From Sinelater perroti (lineage: Eukaryota > Arthropoda > Insecta > Coleoptera > Elateridae): 64,000 nt of DNA. A program made the translations under genes and the position numbers. The notes below the pieces were generated by a model. That model had not been told where the DNA came from. It ran no database searches and was given only the letters and a program-made list of their open reading frames with translations. Positions 37,351-49,189 of the stretch are shown here, one piece after another; the stretch's first letter is position 1, and each line of letters begins with the position of its first letter. Location of the stretch: NCBI GenBank assembly GCA_036346155.1, contig JARFIY010000372.1, forward strand, positions 496,001-560,000, given 5' to 3'.

Positions 37351-39765
37351 ATGCCTATTTAGACTGAAACCAACCGATTGATCAGAAAATTAAAGTATGT
37401 AGTAGAGCAACAAACTGGGATAAATAACATAAGTGAGTGAGGGAGAGGGGGTGAATAAATATGACAATGGATGGCAAAATCAATAGGGCCGCAGTGTGTT
37501 GCTTGTAATACCGCCTGAGAGACAAGAAGAGGACAGAATTGTGTGTATATGATGTACTTTTCTTTATGATTACCATTTAATGTGATTTTTTCCAAATTGA
37601 TTCTCATGCAGCTTAGGACTAATTGATAATTTCTATTATTGACCGAAACTAAAACTTTTTTGACTGCTACATTTTTGAAGTTTTCAAAAAAACTACAAAA
37701 ATCATCTCAAATTTAAAATACGATAATATAAATCGAATTTATGTACTTTGACCAAAGAGAAAATTCCCTCCAAAAGTGGGACCAAAAAATTATATGCAAT
37801 CAAAAAAACTTTTGATGCCGACTACAAATATATATTAAGATGCGCTATGTGGTCGAAAAAATCGATGCGCATGTAATGACACTACGAAAGTTCCAATAAA
37901 GTGACGGGAACATTGTCAAAATGGATGCCTTTCGACTTCTTGAAGGTTATATATAGTATATAAGAACGTCAAATCCACATTCTCCGTAGATGGTTGTGCA
38001 ATAAGACGCTATTCAGGAAAAAACAGAAAGATGTACTCCACCTGGTTCCGAACTCGTGCCTTCCTACAGATTTGGTTTCTCTTTAACATTATTAATCTAC
38101 CTAACTCGCTTGTGTCGTTAATCAGGTTGTCGCTCTCATTGTCAGGATCGTATGCTTATTGACTCGCCGCTCACATAGAACGGCTAAGTCTCATTGTGCG
38201 CATGGTTATAGTATGACTTAGCTCTGACAACGAAGATTTGTTTTCCTGTTCAAATCTTCTGCACCACCAAGGTATTCGAACCATACGGGTTGCACGCTCG
38301 TTGCTGTCATCCTAACGGTTAACAATAGCAGACATCTGTTGTTCTCGGGTCTTTTGGTAAACTTGGGACTGATTGTGTTCGACAGGTAACTGGGGCATTT
38401 GATATCCCAGTTTCTGTTTTATAACATGTATCTTTCATGCGACTCGTTTGCTTTTAGATTTTTTTATTGCTTTTGTTTTGACAATGTACCCCGTATTCAA
38501 CTCCCCACGTATGTTAATAAAGCCAGGTTTGAAGTAGACACTTAATCAGAAGAACTGCTTGGGTCCGAGTGCATTGCGAATCGGTTAGCTGTTGCCAGTC
38601 CAGGTCTTCCTCTGGAAATGGCTGTTCATGGTTTTGTTTAGATACAAATACATAATTTGTTTCATTCATACAGTTGCAAAAACCATCCCCGTGGGCACCT
38701 TCATTTTTGTGGCCCATTCTTTTTTTGGTCCGTCACTTCACACTTACTCGTTTGGACTCGAAGATGTAATGATAGATCTAAGTACATCATACGTCAGTGC
38801 CCCATTAAAAAACTCATCTCGCTTCCTTTCGTAACGAGCGAGGAGCATTAAGACTCATTTTGCATATATCTTTCGAAATGTAAACAAATTTTTGATTATT
38901 GATGGATCATCACCATTGCGTACCTTCACTTCGGTGTATATTTTGTCAATTGCCTTTAATAAACTTGCGAATTAAAGCAACATATGAGTTATGAGTCTGA
39001 CTTAAATTTGATCCGCCAGTGTTCTACCATTTTGTTATTGCACAGAAGTTAAGTCCGATAGCATTCTTGTGAGTTAAATTTACCATTGTCTTTGTAAATC
39101 ACATTCAGCGAAAGTTAATTTAGCTTCAATACTCATACATTTTACGTATGGTATACTTTATCGATTATTACTGTGATAACTGTTTTTTATTATACTCTTC
39201 GGAAGCTCCAAATTCAAAGAAAATTGTCCAGATCATTAGTTTTCCTTTTTGACGTAAAGTTTTCGTATTTGGCAATAGACTTCATGATTGTCACCGGAGT
39301 TGTTTTTCTCTGTTGGTATGTTTGTCACAGAAAACCATTTGATTGATGTAAATCTGTTAAATAAGGGCGTACTGTGAATAACAATCCTAATTGTAACAGT
39401 AATTGCTATGAACATTCAGAGTGTGAAACGCTTGATTGCACTGTAAGTTTGGCGAACACTCCTTCGCATACAGTTCTGCTTTCAACCGACAGAAGAGTCC
39501 AAATCTGCGCTGAATCGAAGGAACATACTCTTTACAACCCTTCCACTTATTTGGACTCCCCCATGAAATTTTCCGAGAGGTCAACGATGTCTAAGTAAAA
39601 CAGGATGGTTCGTGCTCATTTGTACTTATTTAATTTTACTTTCATTTTAATTTTTTAAAGCAAGCTAAGCGTTGTGCTAATGTTACCAATATTATCAAGA
39701 AATAATCCAATATGCCAGAACGGGGGTGGGGGTAGTTTAACGCGAAAAAAGCCGTACTATAGTGA
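37351..39765. other. Osa intron segment without clear element
   Basis: On the minus strand near 38335-38265, GTTAACCGTTAGGATGACAG and, further on, ATGGTTCGAATACC could be another pol III-type A/B box pair, weakly supported. A direct-repeat or coding pattern was not found. Short ORFs at 38514-38851 and 39374-39598 show no family features. Confidence 0.3.
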
Positions 39766-39769
39766 AATT

Positions 39770-40250
39770 AATAAAAAGAACCAATTGGAGAGGGTCAAAA
39801 ATTTTATTAATACAGAGTTGGCGTTTTGGAAGAAGTTTATATAGTCAAAAGGTGAATTTAACTTACTTGGGTTGGATGGGTGCATAAAGCATTGGAGAAC
39901 ACCAATAATTTAAATGGTGTGGGATTGTTTTTTATGGCCCGGTCTTGGTTCGCTGCAAGTAATTGACTCGGCGATGAAAAAGAAACTTTAAAAACTTTTT
40001 GTCTTTTGGCACCATGACCCGAAACACTGCCAAATTTGTGCACGAATGGTTCGAGAAAAACAAGATTGAAAAGTTAGACCTAAATTCAATTGAGCATTTG
40101 CGGAATGACATCGAAAGGATCCCAAAAACCGTGAAGAGTTCATTCGCATTTTAAGGGAAACCTGGGAATAAATTTACTTGAACCATTTATAAAGGTTGAT
40201 GACATAGCTGCCAAATTGTTGTTGAGGGAAAAGTTTTTTTATCTGAGCGA
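39770..40250 (+). mobile_element. Tc1-like transposase relic
   Basis: Plus-strand blocks in Tc1 order: GEFNLLGLDG (near 39855), KHWRTPI, VWDCFLWPGLGSLQVIDSAM (near 39920), then after a deletion HDPKHCQ (40013; family D-N-D-P-K-H-T-A), VREKQD and LNSIEHLRNDIERIPK (40085-40125; family LNPIEHLW-x-x-x-E with the last catalytic Glu). Stops and a deletion around 39990 make it dead. Ends not found. Confidence 0.75.
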
Positions 40251-40649
40251 TGCAAACAATTCTGTTTCCCAATGTGTTTTTGTGGTATTCAACAATGTAT
40301 ATATAAATCGTTTTTTTATTGAATGTGGTAATTCTTTTAGTTTATTTAAGTAAAAATTTGACCGTTTGCCTAAGTAAGGCATGATATTCAGATTTTCTTT
40401 TCTAAAAATTAGTACGTGGTTTTGGTAAAATTGAATACTGGTAGTGTCAATACTCTGGATGTGCTTTCGATATTGGTAATATACAGAGCGACCAAAATTT
40501 CTCAACCATGCCGAAATACCAGGTTGTAAAAAACGTTCTTGGACTGCTAGATTCTTCTGGGTCCAAATCCACCATCACTTTTGGCAAGAAAGTCATAATC
40601 TTGGTTTGGTGCAATGTTAACGGTATTGTACTATTTTACATTAAAGCAA

Positions 40650-40940
40650 AGATATCCTATCCTATGCTATTAAACGCAAGCGAGTTCTTCCTTAATAAGA
40701 TAATGTATCCAATCTTCGTGCTCCAAAGACCACAATCCAAACTGCGGAACTGGATTAAATTGAGGTCTTGCCGCATCCAGCTTACAGCCCCAATTTTTGG
40801 AACTGCAGGACACTTTCTTTTAATTGCCTCTTTTAGCTCATCGATTGTTGCTAGTTTTGAGTAGAAAACCTTATCTTTGAGATATCTCCATAAAAAGAAT
40901 TTCATTAGAGTAAGGTCTGGGGAATCGCATTGAAATAGGC
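40650..40940 (-). mobile_element. Mariner transposase C-terminal fragment
   Basis: The minus strand reads PDLTLMKFFLWRYLKDKVFY then KLATIDELKEAIKRKCPAVP, the classical segment after the third catalytic Asp in mariners (DFFLWGYLKDKVY-x-x-x-P-x-T-I). Upstream catalytic blocks are not present, so this is a 3' fragment. Confidence 0.75.
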
Positions 40941-41289
40941 CGTTACTAAGAGTTCTAAGATATTATTCTTTATATTAACAAAATTCTTGTTTTTTAAAGA
41001 ATGCCCTAGAAGTTCGTAAGACGATTCTATGTAAATTCAGAGAATTAGTTGGTATCAATACACAGTTGCTTCCTTTTTCTTGCATTTTCGTGGAAGAAAA
41101 ATTTGAAATGACGTTCTGTGTGAAATATGTGATCTTTTCGAAAATATAAAAAATTACAATTACAATAACAAAGAGTCTATTTCGTACAAGACACAGGAAA
41201 CACTTCTTTAGGCGTTGTTGAATCAGGATACTTCCATTATAATCGTTGAGCTTTTGTTTCCGGATCATATCTGCAGCTCCACGTTTCAT

Positions 41290-42400
41290 ATTCGCTTTTT
41301 TGAGGATATACCTCGTTCATTTGTAGCAATCTGAGACGGCAGTACGATGTTCCTTCTGATTTGGCAGCAGTGGTCTGGGAATACATCTTACCTTGACATG
41401 ATGTACTAGTTTCACCATTTCATTTTTTAAGATTTTTTAGTCACAACCGGTACTCTCTTTTTTCTTATTTTATCTTGCATTATGATCTGCTGAATACTGT
41501 CTTATGCCGAAGTAAATGCCTTAAGATATTCTAGATTTGTTCGTTTGATATATAGGACGAATTCCGGTTCTATGTCTAGCACCTACAAGTTTCGCATTCA
41601 AGGAATCTTCAATATGTGCTCAAAAGCTTCCAACTTTTTTGTTGTCAGTGAAGTCTTCACAATGAGGTGAAATATATTCTATTGATTATCAACCACAATC
41701 CCTAGAACATTCTCTATAGCAATCTGAGGTTGTACTTGCCGTTTAGAGACGATCCTAATATTTGTTTTTTTTATACTAATTACTAGCCTATACTATTCTC
41801 TAATTTCGACAACTTTGTTCAACAAGTGTTGTATGTCTCTTTCAGATTCGGCTAACAGAACTGTATCATTCACGTACCTCTGATTATTTACGACTTGTCT
41901 TTCTACGTAAATGGCTATATTACACAATTGCAATGCTCATGCCTTTATGGATCTCTATAGATGTGGAGTTCTCTTGTTGATTTTAATTGACACATGTTTA
42001 TTATTCCATCCCACAGTTCATTGCTATTTTTGGTGTCATTTATATAGCTAAATCTTGTTTAACCTGTCTTCATCAATCTTAGCATTAAGGTGTTCCATAG
42101 TTATATTCGTGTGGCGTTTTTTGTTGGTTTCAGTTGTTCAACCACTGCATGTTTCTCGTCTCCTGTTGGGCATCTATGGGTTTACCTGATACCTGTCAAC
42201 TATCGTCGATATAATCATCCGAATGGACTTTTCCTGAATTTAACCATTTCTTTTTGCTAATGCCCAATAGATCTATTCTAAGTCTTTTTATCTCTAATAT
42301 AGTATTGGCTAATTTATCTGCTTTATACATAGTTTCAACATTTCATGTTATAATTTTTATTCTTCTTTTAGAGGTTCTTCACACCCTGTCATCACTGAAG
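41290..42400 (-). mobile_element. Internally deleted non-LTR retrotransposon (endonuclease start joined to RT end)
   Basis: Read on the minus strand: an endonuclease N-terminus near 42350-42200 (NVETMYKADKLANTILEIKR, then GISKKKWLNSGKVHSDDY), then after a gap the end of RT near 41900-41730 with YVND in place of YADD (QVVNNQRYVNDTVLLAESER, DIQHLLNKVVEIRE, SIKKTNIRIVSKRQ). The C-terminal tail follows with LEAFEHILKIP, IIMQDKIRKKRVPVV and MYSQTTAAKSE (41640-41360). Most of the endonuclease and RT fingers and palm are absent, so this copy has lost roughly half of ORF2. Confidence 0.78.
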
Positions 42401-42710
42401 GTATGCCGGGATTCGACTGTTTGATTGCTTTAACATACAATGTAATAGTGTGCAGTATTACAACCGGTTTAATCATTGGGATGTAATTTATCGACAGCCT
42501 CGACTTTGGAATGGAATAGCTGTTGACCTATTCCACATCCTTGGTGCTTATTTGTCCATATCTTATTCGCACATGCCCTGTATATCTACAGAACTTTCGT
42601 TGTTAGCAATTGGGATCTGACATGTAGGGGTTGGGACTTCTGCCATTCAAAGAATAATGCTGGTGTGTATATTGGAGAAATAATTCCTGGCTTTTTTAGC
42701 GCTTATTGAG

Positions 42711-42857
42711 ACTGACCTGTGACCTACTTAGAGTAATAATACGGTCGTCTAAGGTGACGAGCGGGCAGTGAAAGCGAACGTGTGTGAGCCTCAACCTCTC
42801 AGTTTGCAAACCTCATCTCTACGGAGGTGTAGTCTAACCATCATTATTATTATTTAA
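42711..42857 (+). mobile_element. SINE family 1, 3' portion, interrupted tail
   Basis: Body segments GACCTACTTAGAGTAATAAT, ACGGTCGTCTAAGGTGACGA and AACCTCTCAGTTTGCAAACC match 60712-61004. The tail is a CATTATTATTATT run that is broken at 42858 by the mariner derivative. The tRNA-like head is missing. Confidence 0.68.
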
Positions 42858-43576
42858 TAGGTGTATAAATAAGTTCTCAGCTTTTTTCTGCAAAATTAAA
42901 GTTTTATTTAAAAACAAACAAAAAAAGCTTAAGTATCAAAGTATTCTCCGTTGGCATCGATGACCTTTTGCCATCTTTCGGGTAGCTTGCGAATTCCCTG
43001 GTAATAAAAGCTCACCGGCTTCGAGACGATAAAGTTATCCATGCATTTTCGGACTTTTTCTTCTGTTTTGAAGTGCGTATCAGCCAAGTGATGCTGTAAC
43101 GACCGGAATAAATGATAATCGGAAGGGGCCATGTCTGGGCTATACGCCGCATGTGGGAGAAGTTCCCAACCTAACGCGTCTGCAGCTCATCCGTGTCAAA
43201 TGTTTGAGGGCGTCCAGCGCGTGGTTGATCTTCAAGTCTAAACTCTCCTCCGCGAAATCTTTGGTACCACTTTTTGCACGTTGCATGACTTACAGCATTC
43301 TCACCATATGCAGCACAAATCATTTCGGGGGCTTCAGCAGCGTTTTTCTTAAGATGAAACGCGAAGTGGATAGAAAATCGAATATGCTCTTTTGTGATTG
43401 CCATCGTGAACACAGCTGATTATTGAGGTTATGTGCGTCAAACGCCAAATCGCATGATGTTTCGAAAGACCAAATGTCATTGCTTTAAAACCGCAAGAGG
43501 GCGGACTAATACGTTACATGTAAACGGTGATTTGCGCCCTGTGACATCGAAACCTAAGAACTTATTTATACACCTA
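42858..43576 (-). mobile_element. Mariner deletion derivative with perfect 18-bp ends
   Basis: TA at 42858-42859 and 43575-43576 flank an element of 715 bp. The ends, GGTGTATAAATAAGTTCT at 42860-42877 and its exact inverse at 43557-43574, are perfect 18-bp terminal inverted repeats. On the minus strand the transposase N-terminus is intact for about 80 codons from 43413 or 43404 (HIRFSIHFAFHLKKNAAEAP, CKKWYQRFRGGEFRLEDQPR, AGRP). It then jumps at about 43170 to the C-terminal part: WELLPHAAYSPDMAPSDYHL, HLADTHFKTEEKVRK, GIRKLPERWQKVIDANGEYF. The catalytic Asp region is deleted. It belongs to the group with the YSPD-x-APSDYHLF motif. Confidence 0.9.
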
Positions 43577-45780
43577 TTATATAATTCTTTTTGAGTGAAC
43601 AGATACTTAATAGGTATTTTAAATGATTAAGTCGTTTATAATGCATGGCTATTTTGATATCCCGCATCAGTATTCAGTATTAATATGTTTGTTTTATTTA
43701 TTTGCTTTGTATAGGAATGGATGTTTTAAATAGAACCACAAAGATGATTAAAATAACATTTGTACGAGTGGGGGTTCTAAAATTTTCAAAACAGCATTTG
43801 TTGATGATATCTTACATATAGTGTGATTGATTTGTGCGTTTAAAACGAGGTAAGACCATAGATGAACATAACCGAAATAGTAGATCATAGATGTCTAGAA
43901 ATCGTACAAAAATGTATTTTAGGGAGAACTAACATAATGCTGAAATATGAAAGCTGTAAATGTTTACCGTCAGACAAGATCGGTTCAATCCGATAAGAAG
44001 GGCATGTAATTTAAAAACAAGAAAGATAGTACAGTTAATTGTATATGTTGTAATGCACAATATTTCCGATAACATTGTTTGTCTGAAGGTCAGTTACTTA
44101 ACATAATCGGCATGATATAATGGGTGTAAATTGATCTACCCTATTGAACTACTTTGTAATTGCCCAGCTGTATGTAATTTCAGCGTGCAAGTCGAAATAT
44201 ACTTGGTGCTCTTGCAAGCTGTGATAAGGCTCTTGCATTAAAATTAAACTAAAAAGTTGCGAACTTGTAACTGCTCATTCTGGATGGCAAGGTTGAGGTA
44301 AATGCCTGCTTATTTGGAGCCGCGTAACCTCTGGTTGGAAGTTGCTTTATCATTTTCGTGCTGAGCTTTGCTTCGTAACATTTAAACCAAAAAAAAAGAT
44401 GGCTCTAGAAATACAAGGACATTCTTCTCAAGCGTCTAATATGAAGAAAATGTTTTTCATTTTGAAAAGTTGGTACCAGGCTAGTTCAACTTGTAGTAAG
44501 TAATGAAATCGCCTATAAGCGTCAATAAGAGTTGTAAAAATTACGATTATATTTATCTTTACTATCTGCCCTGAGAATGAGAGCAAAAGATAACGAATTT
44601 TTAAGGTGACAGTAAGAAACCGAAACAATTAACTTTTTAGTTGCTTTTCTAATTCTGAAATTGACGACTTCATGTTCGGAGTTTAAGATTAAATTAGCAA
44701 AGTCGGCAGACCACAACGAACTGTAGGAGGTGTACATCAACAGAAAAACGTAGTTAAATGTAACAAAACATATGGGTTAATAGGATATCAATCGAGTTAT
44801 GTGAAAGGAAATAGGAGTTGTGAAATCTGCTTCGAAAAAGTTATCAACTTTTGATGCCCAAATTAAATATTAATGGTTGTGAAATTGGGTTTTGCTTCCT
44901 TTGGTGCTTTTTGTGGTGCTCTAAATTTGTATAAAAAGGGAACACTATACATGACGCATAAAGCGGTATCGAAATGCCTACTCTGCGACGATTGCAATGC
45001 CGATATCACGAAACTATTGCAGTGTTATTTGCAACCGTTCAGTTGACGTAGAAGGTTAAACTTGCCACTTTGCATACGTGCATGAAAGTACAAGCTATGA
45101 GTAACAAGGTAGAATGACCTCCATTATGAATACGTAAGCGTTTTCTCATTTAACGTATGACACGCGAACTACCAGTGTAAAATCATTTACCGGAGTTCTT
45201 TAGAAATATCTGCAGGGGATTTGTTTAATGGGGAGAATAAGCTGATCGACAATCACTCGAGCTGCGTGTCCCAGAACGGGTAACAATTAGAACTCAATTT
45301 CAAGCAAATTATTCCCATTTAAGGTAGTTGGAGTTCCGCGAAACAATGCATGTATAAACGCGGAATGCATAGCAAATCGACAATAGCTGCACACAATCCA
45401 ATGAAGTTATCGGAGAACCAGTTCTAGCAATCGATACGACACCTGGTACATTCACAGCCGTTTTCGACGTTTACTTCAATTACACAGCTACGCACGACGA
45501 TGTTGCTTTCTCCATTTTGAAGATTCCATACTTTTGAAAAGAAAATTTGCGTTGTTCACGACTTTCTTTATCCTATTACCAACCAGTATGCAGTAATACG
45601 TTGCACATAGGATGTAGCAAAAGGAGAATATTTTTTCAAGGCCATAATATTCAATTTGTTCAAGTTGATAGGTTAAGATAAATATGGAAGTCAAAGAGAC
45701 TGGAGTACTCAAGATTAGAGTACCGCAATAATAGTACTCGTATGTAAAAAAGGACATCGTAGAGGGATCTCCTTGTTAAG
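43577..45780. other. Osa intron segment, nothing recognised
   Basis: No transposon or gene motif could be read on either strand. The region 44880-45480 is less AT-rich than its flanks and contains no low-complexity runs. Confidence 0.3.
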
Positions 45781-45789
45781 TATATCAAG

Positions 45790-46265
45790 TAAAATATACA
45801 AAAAAAAATTCTAGAAAATACAGGACAAAAGTAGAAAGGGCAATTAACGAACACCAATGTGGTTTTAGAGCTGGACGAAGTACGACAGATCTTATTTTCT
45901 TCATGAGGCAGCTAAGTAAAAAGAAACTAAATCACAACGGACATCCTTATGCTTATTTCATTAGTGTAGAAAGGAATATGGTATGGAAGGAACTGGAAGA
46001 AAGAAGAGTAAACGAGCAGTTTAGAGAGGCAATGAAAAGTATATATAAGACAACAAGGAACATAGGTACGAACAGAAAGCCAATGCACAAGTGAATTTAT
46101 AACAACAAAAGAAGTCGGATAAGGGAGTGTAATCAGTGCATTACTACTCATTTTAGTTACGGTTAAAATATCGAGGAAATATGGACTAATAATAAAGGGT
46201 ATAAGAGTAGAAGTACGGATGAAGGAAACTTATAATCCATTCAGCGAATTCACATAGTAATAAAT
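45790..46265 (+). mobile_element. Non-LTR retrotransposon RT fragment
   Basis: The plus strand reads KVERAINEHQCGFRAGRSTT then DLIFFMRQLSKKKLNHNGHP and YAYFISVER, matching the RT fingers of LINEs (QCGFR-x-GRSTTD; FIDLEKAFD, where the AFD is lost). Then come VNEQFREAMKSIYKTTRNI and, in another frame, SVISALLLILV (family QGSVLSPLLF). It is interrupted by stops and ends near 46265. Confidence 0.78.
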
Positions 46266-46619
46266 CATCATGACACACCCCTGAAACGCAGAAAGATGTG
46301 CGCCGAAGCCATGTTTACAATGTAGCATTTATAATAATATTTTATATTTACCCCTTTGCGTTAAACAGATGAATCAGAATTTAAAAACTCGCTTTTACAA
46401 TACACACTATCATTAATAGTAGAATGCAAACGAAATCGCCACTCCTAACCACAAGTTAGCCGCAGCACTAAATACGAGTGCCCAAAAATGAGTCAGTATG
46501 TACCTGACTACTGAAATACCCTCACTTTTTCAAACCGGACAATTACAGAGAATAGTTTAAAATGAGCGGGATTTTTTGACAGTCTTATTACTATACGTAT
46601 TCGCTGAATGGATAATAGT

Positions 46620-47380
46620 AAAAAAAAATTATATATTTAGTATCTATAATAAATAGTAAAGATAATATAGAATTGGAGAGCCGTGGTGGCTTAGTGGATA
46701 GGTCCCTAGACTACGAAACCAAGAGTTGCGGGTTCGGGCTGCAATAAATGAGTACCTGGAGGTCAAACTCTGGGGTAATAATAGGCGGTCGGTACGTAGC
46801 GCTAGCCACGTTACTACGCTTGTGTACCGTAGGCTCTAGATTATAGCAGATCTCTATCCTGTTACGACCCCAAAGGGCCTTCAAGGCCTATTACGGGGAA
46901 CTATTATTAATATAGAGTTGGAAGTGTAGCAGCATTATATAATATGATATAGAGAGTGCCTTTGCAAATAAGAGAGAATTGTCAAAACAATCAAATCAGT
47001 GTTCATACCAACTTCAATATATGGATGCGAGTTAGGGATCTTAACTACTAGATAAAAATCTAAACTACAAGCATACGAAATGCGAATCTTACGGAAAATA
47101 GAAAGAGTAACAAGAAAATACTGAATTAGAAACGAAGATATTAGAAGAACATTGAAAGCGCAACTGTTAATTACCTATGTAGAGAAAGCTCAAATGATAG
47201 GAAGACAAAATCGTAAAGAAAGTAAGGGAATGGGTACAGGTAATAAAAAAGTACGTAGAATAAGGAAATGAAGAATATTTACGAAAGAAGGGGAATAACA
47301 TGGGAAATAGCTAAGAATAAAAAGCAATGGAAACAATTTTGAGGAACAATTAAAATTTAGAGGTTTTTGAGATATCGATG
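46620..47380 (+). mobile_element. LINE 3' (C-terminal) part of the same type, carrying a SINE insertion
   Basis: Around the SINE at 46678-46908, the plus strand reads RVGSVAALYNMI, KSKLQAYEMRILRKIERVTR then RNEDIRRTLKAQLLITYVEK, the typical C-terminal block of LINEs (KLQAAEMRFLRKIEGVTRRD). Sequence left of the SINE (TATAATAAATAGTAAAGATA) continues directly into sequence right of it. A second copy of this part lies at 51490-51950. Confidence 0.75.
46678..46908 (+). mobile_element. tRNA-derived SINE (family 2) with 14-bp target-site duplication
   Basis: The head GAGCCGTGGTGGCTTAGTGG contains an A box (TGGCTTAGTGG), and GCGGGTTCGGGCTGC about 30 bp on contains a B box (GGTTCGGGC). The body ends ACCCCAAAGGGCCTTCAAGG, then CCTATTACGGGGAACTATTATT. 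AATATAGAATTGGA at 46664-46677 and AATATAGAGTTGGA at 46909-46922 are 14-bp target duplications with one mismatch. Length 231 bp. It is unrelated in body sequence to SINE family 1. Confidence 0.88.
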
Positions 47381-48555
47381 AAGCAAGTTAGGGGTGTTTG
47401 GGGGATGCTTGGTCGTTCTAACAATTTATTCTTTCTCCCACTATTATAGCAACTTTCGTTGCTAAGGAAACTAGATGATATGTATTTAAGACATTAGTTC
47501 TTAGTGACATTGCCATTGTTGGTCTAAAATAATATATTTATGAAAAACAAATTTGCGCTTATTGAACAAACCGTTAAGTTATTTAAAACAACTTAAAAAA
47601 TATTAATGAGGATAAATTAAAATTAGAATAAATTAAAGCTGTTTAAAATGGCCTCTTCAAATTTCTAAATATAAAACGGCGTTGTAGATCCTCTCGCCAG
47701 TTGATGTTTTCCATCGATTTAGGAATCGTATCGAAAGCGTCCCGAATCCTCGCAACAAAGATTCCAAAAAAAAAGTGGACACCAAAAAGCCAGTACCAAA
47801 CCTATCAAAGGACTAGAAGATATACGGTTAGATAAAGTTCTAACACTATAAAAAGAAAGCTGATCTTAATTTAAATGAGAAAAATAAAGACATTGCAATA
47901 ACCCTCTTCTTTACCGCGATGGTTTAATAGGTATATCATCTCGTTATAATACAAAAACTTTACAATAAACTAAAAAAACTTAAAATTCTGGTCTGGTTAT
48001 TAGAAAACAGTAATCAGTCCTAAGAAAAAAACAAGACTTTATTGTCACATAGAAAAATAAACTGTCAAGATGATCTTGAAATGTGATTATTGTTCGACAA
48101 AAATACTATAGTTTGAGAAGTCAAAGAGTTGAAGGTGCATGGTAGTACCAAAAAGCTTAAGCTGAGTTTGGAGGATCATAACTTAAGATCTTTTGTCAAG
48201 AGATATGCTAAAAGGAGAAAGTAGCTTATCTTAGAGTGATCAGAGATAACAATTTTACCTGGAAAACAAACATAGCAGTGAATAAGATAAAGGCTCCAAT
48301 CTGAGACCGAGTTGCAATAACATATGAATAAATTAAATAATTTAGAAAGCAATCCTTAAGAATTTTTGTTACTTTCCTACATTTTTTAGGTGGCAAAATT
48401 AAAAAAAATTGTTTTTTTAAATTTATATAATGTTTTCCACTACATGCTCATTAATATAGCTATTCTTCTTTCTATTAATAATTTCTTTAACTACCTCAAT
48501 TGTTTTCTATAACTAATATCATTACATAGATTCACTATTTTAAGTGTTATTTTAA
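47381..48555. other. Osa intron segment, nothing recognised
   Basis: AT-rich, no readable motif on either strand. Confidence 0.3.
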
Positions 48556-48559
48556 CTTT

Positions 48560-48860
48560 TCTCCATCGTTTTCTATTATATTTGTAATGTTACTGCTTCT
48601 ACCATACACAGGTGATTTCACATGACCCCAAAAGAAGAAACCCAAAAGATTAAAATCAGGCCGTAATGTGCAAGGACTCCATCTTGTTAGTACCACATCT
48701 TGCATCTGGAACGAAATGACGCGACAATCAACATCAACTGACGGAAATTCTGCCTTCTTGAAGATCCTTCATATTGTGGTCAAAAATGGTCTTTCTGCTG
48801 CCAGCATGCTAGGTGGTCGTAGCATGTTGCATATCGCATCCTATTTTGAACTTCCGTGAG
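48560..48860 (-). mobile_element. Tc1/mariner-superfamily transposase C-terminal fragment
   Basis: The minus strand gives VVLTRWSPCTLRPDFNLLGF then FFWGHVKSPVYGRS, matching the W-P-P-R-S-P-D-L-T-P-L-D-F-F-L-W-G-H-V-K block around the third catalytic residue. Upstream, RPFLTTI and FKKAEFPSVDVDCRVISF fit the region before it with decay. It is one of several dead fragments in this intron. Confidence 0.6.
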
Positions 48861-49189
48861 AATACGTGGTACCCACTGTTGATGGTGCGTTTCTCGATGC
48901 CATTATCTCTCTAACTCAAGTCCATCGTCTGTCGGTCTCCATCAGGTAATCGATTACTGCACACTCACAGATCGTCCTGCCCATTACCGATAAGAACATC
49001 CGTAAACCAAGAATCAATAGCATTGATAATATTGAAAGAAAGCTGAACTCGTTCGGGAATGTTATAATAATAAATCACTATAAATTGGTAAGAGGGAAGG
49101 AAGACCAGGAAATGGTGAGTATATCAAAAAAATATAAAGACTACAAGAGAAATTCAAATTTATCATAAACTCACAAAAATTTTAATAAT

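Noticed and set aside
40508..40864. 118-codon plus-strand ORF
   Set aside because: It is antisense to the mariner C-terminal fragment read on the minus strand.
45488..45857. Minus-strand ORFs with hydrophobic segments
   Set aside because: AT-rich chance frames; they overlap the edge of the plus-strand LINE RT and have no family features.
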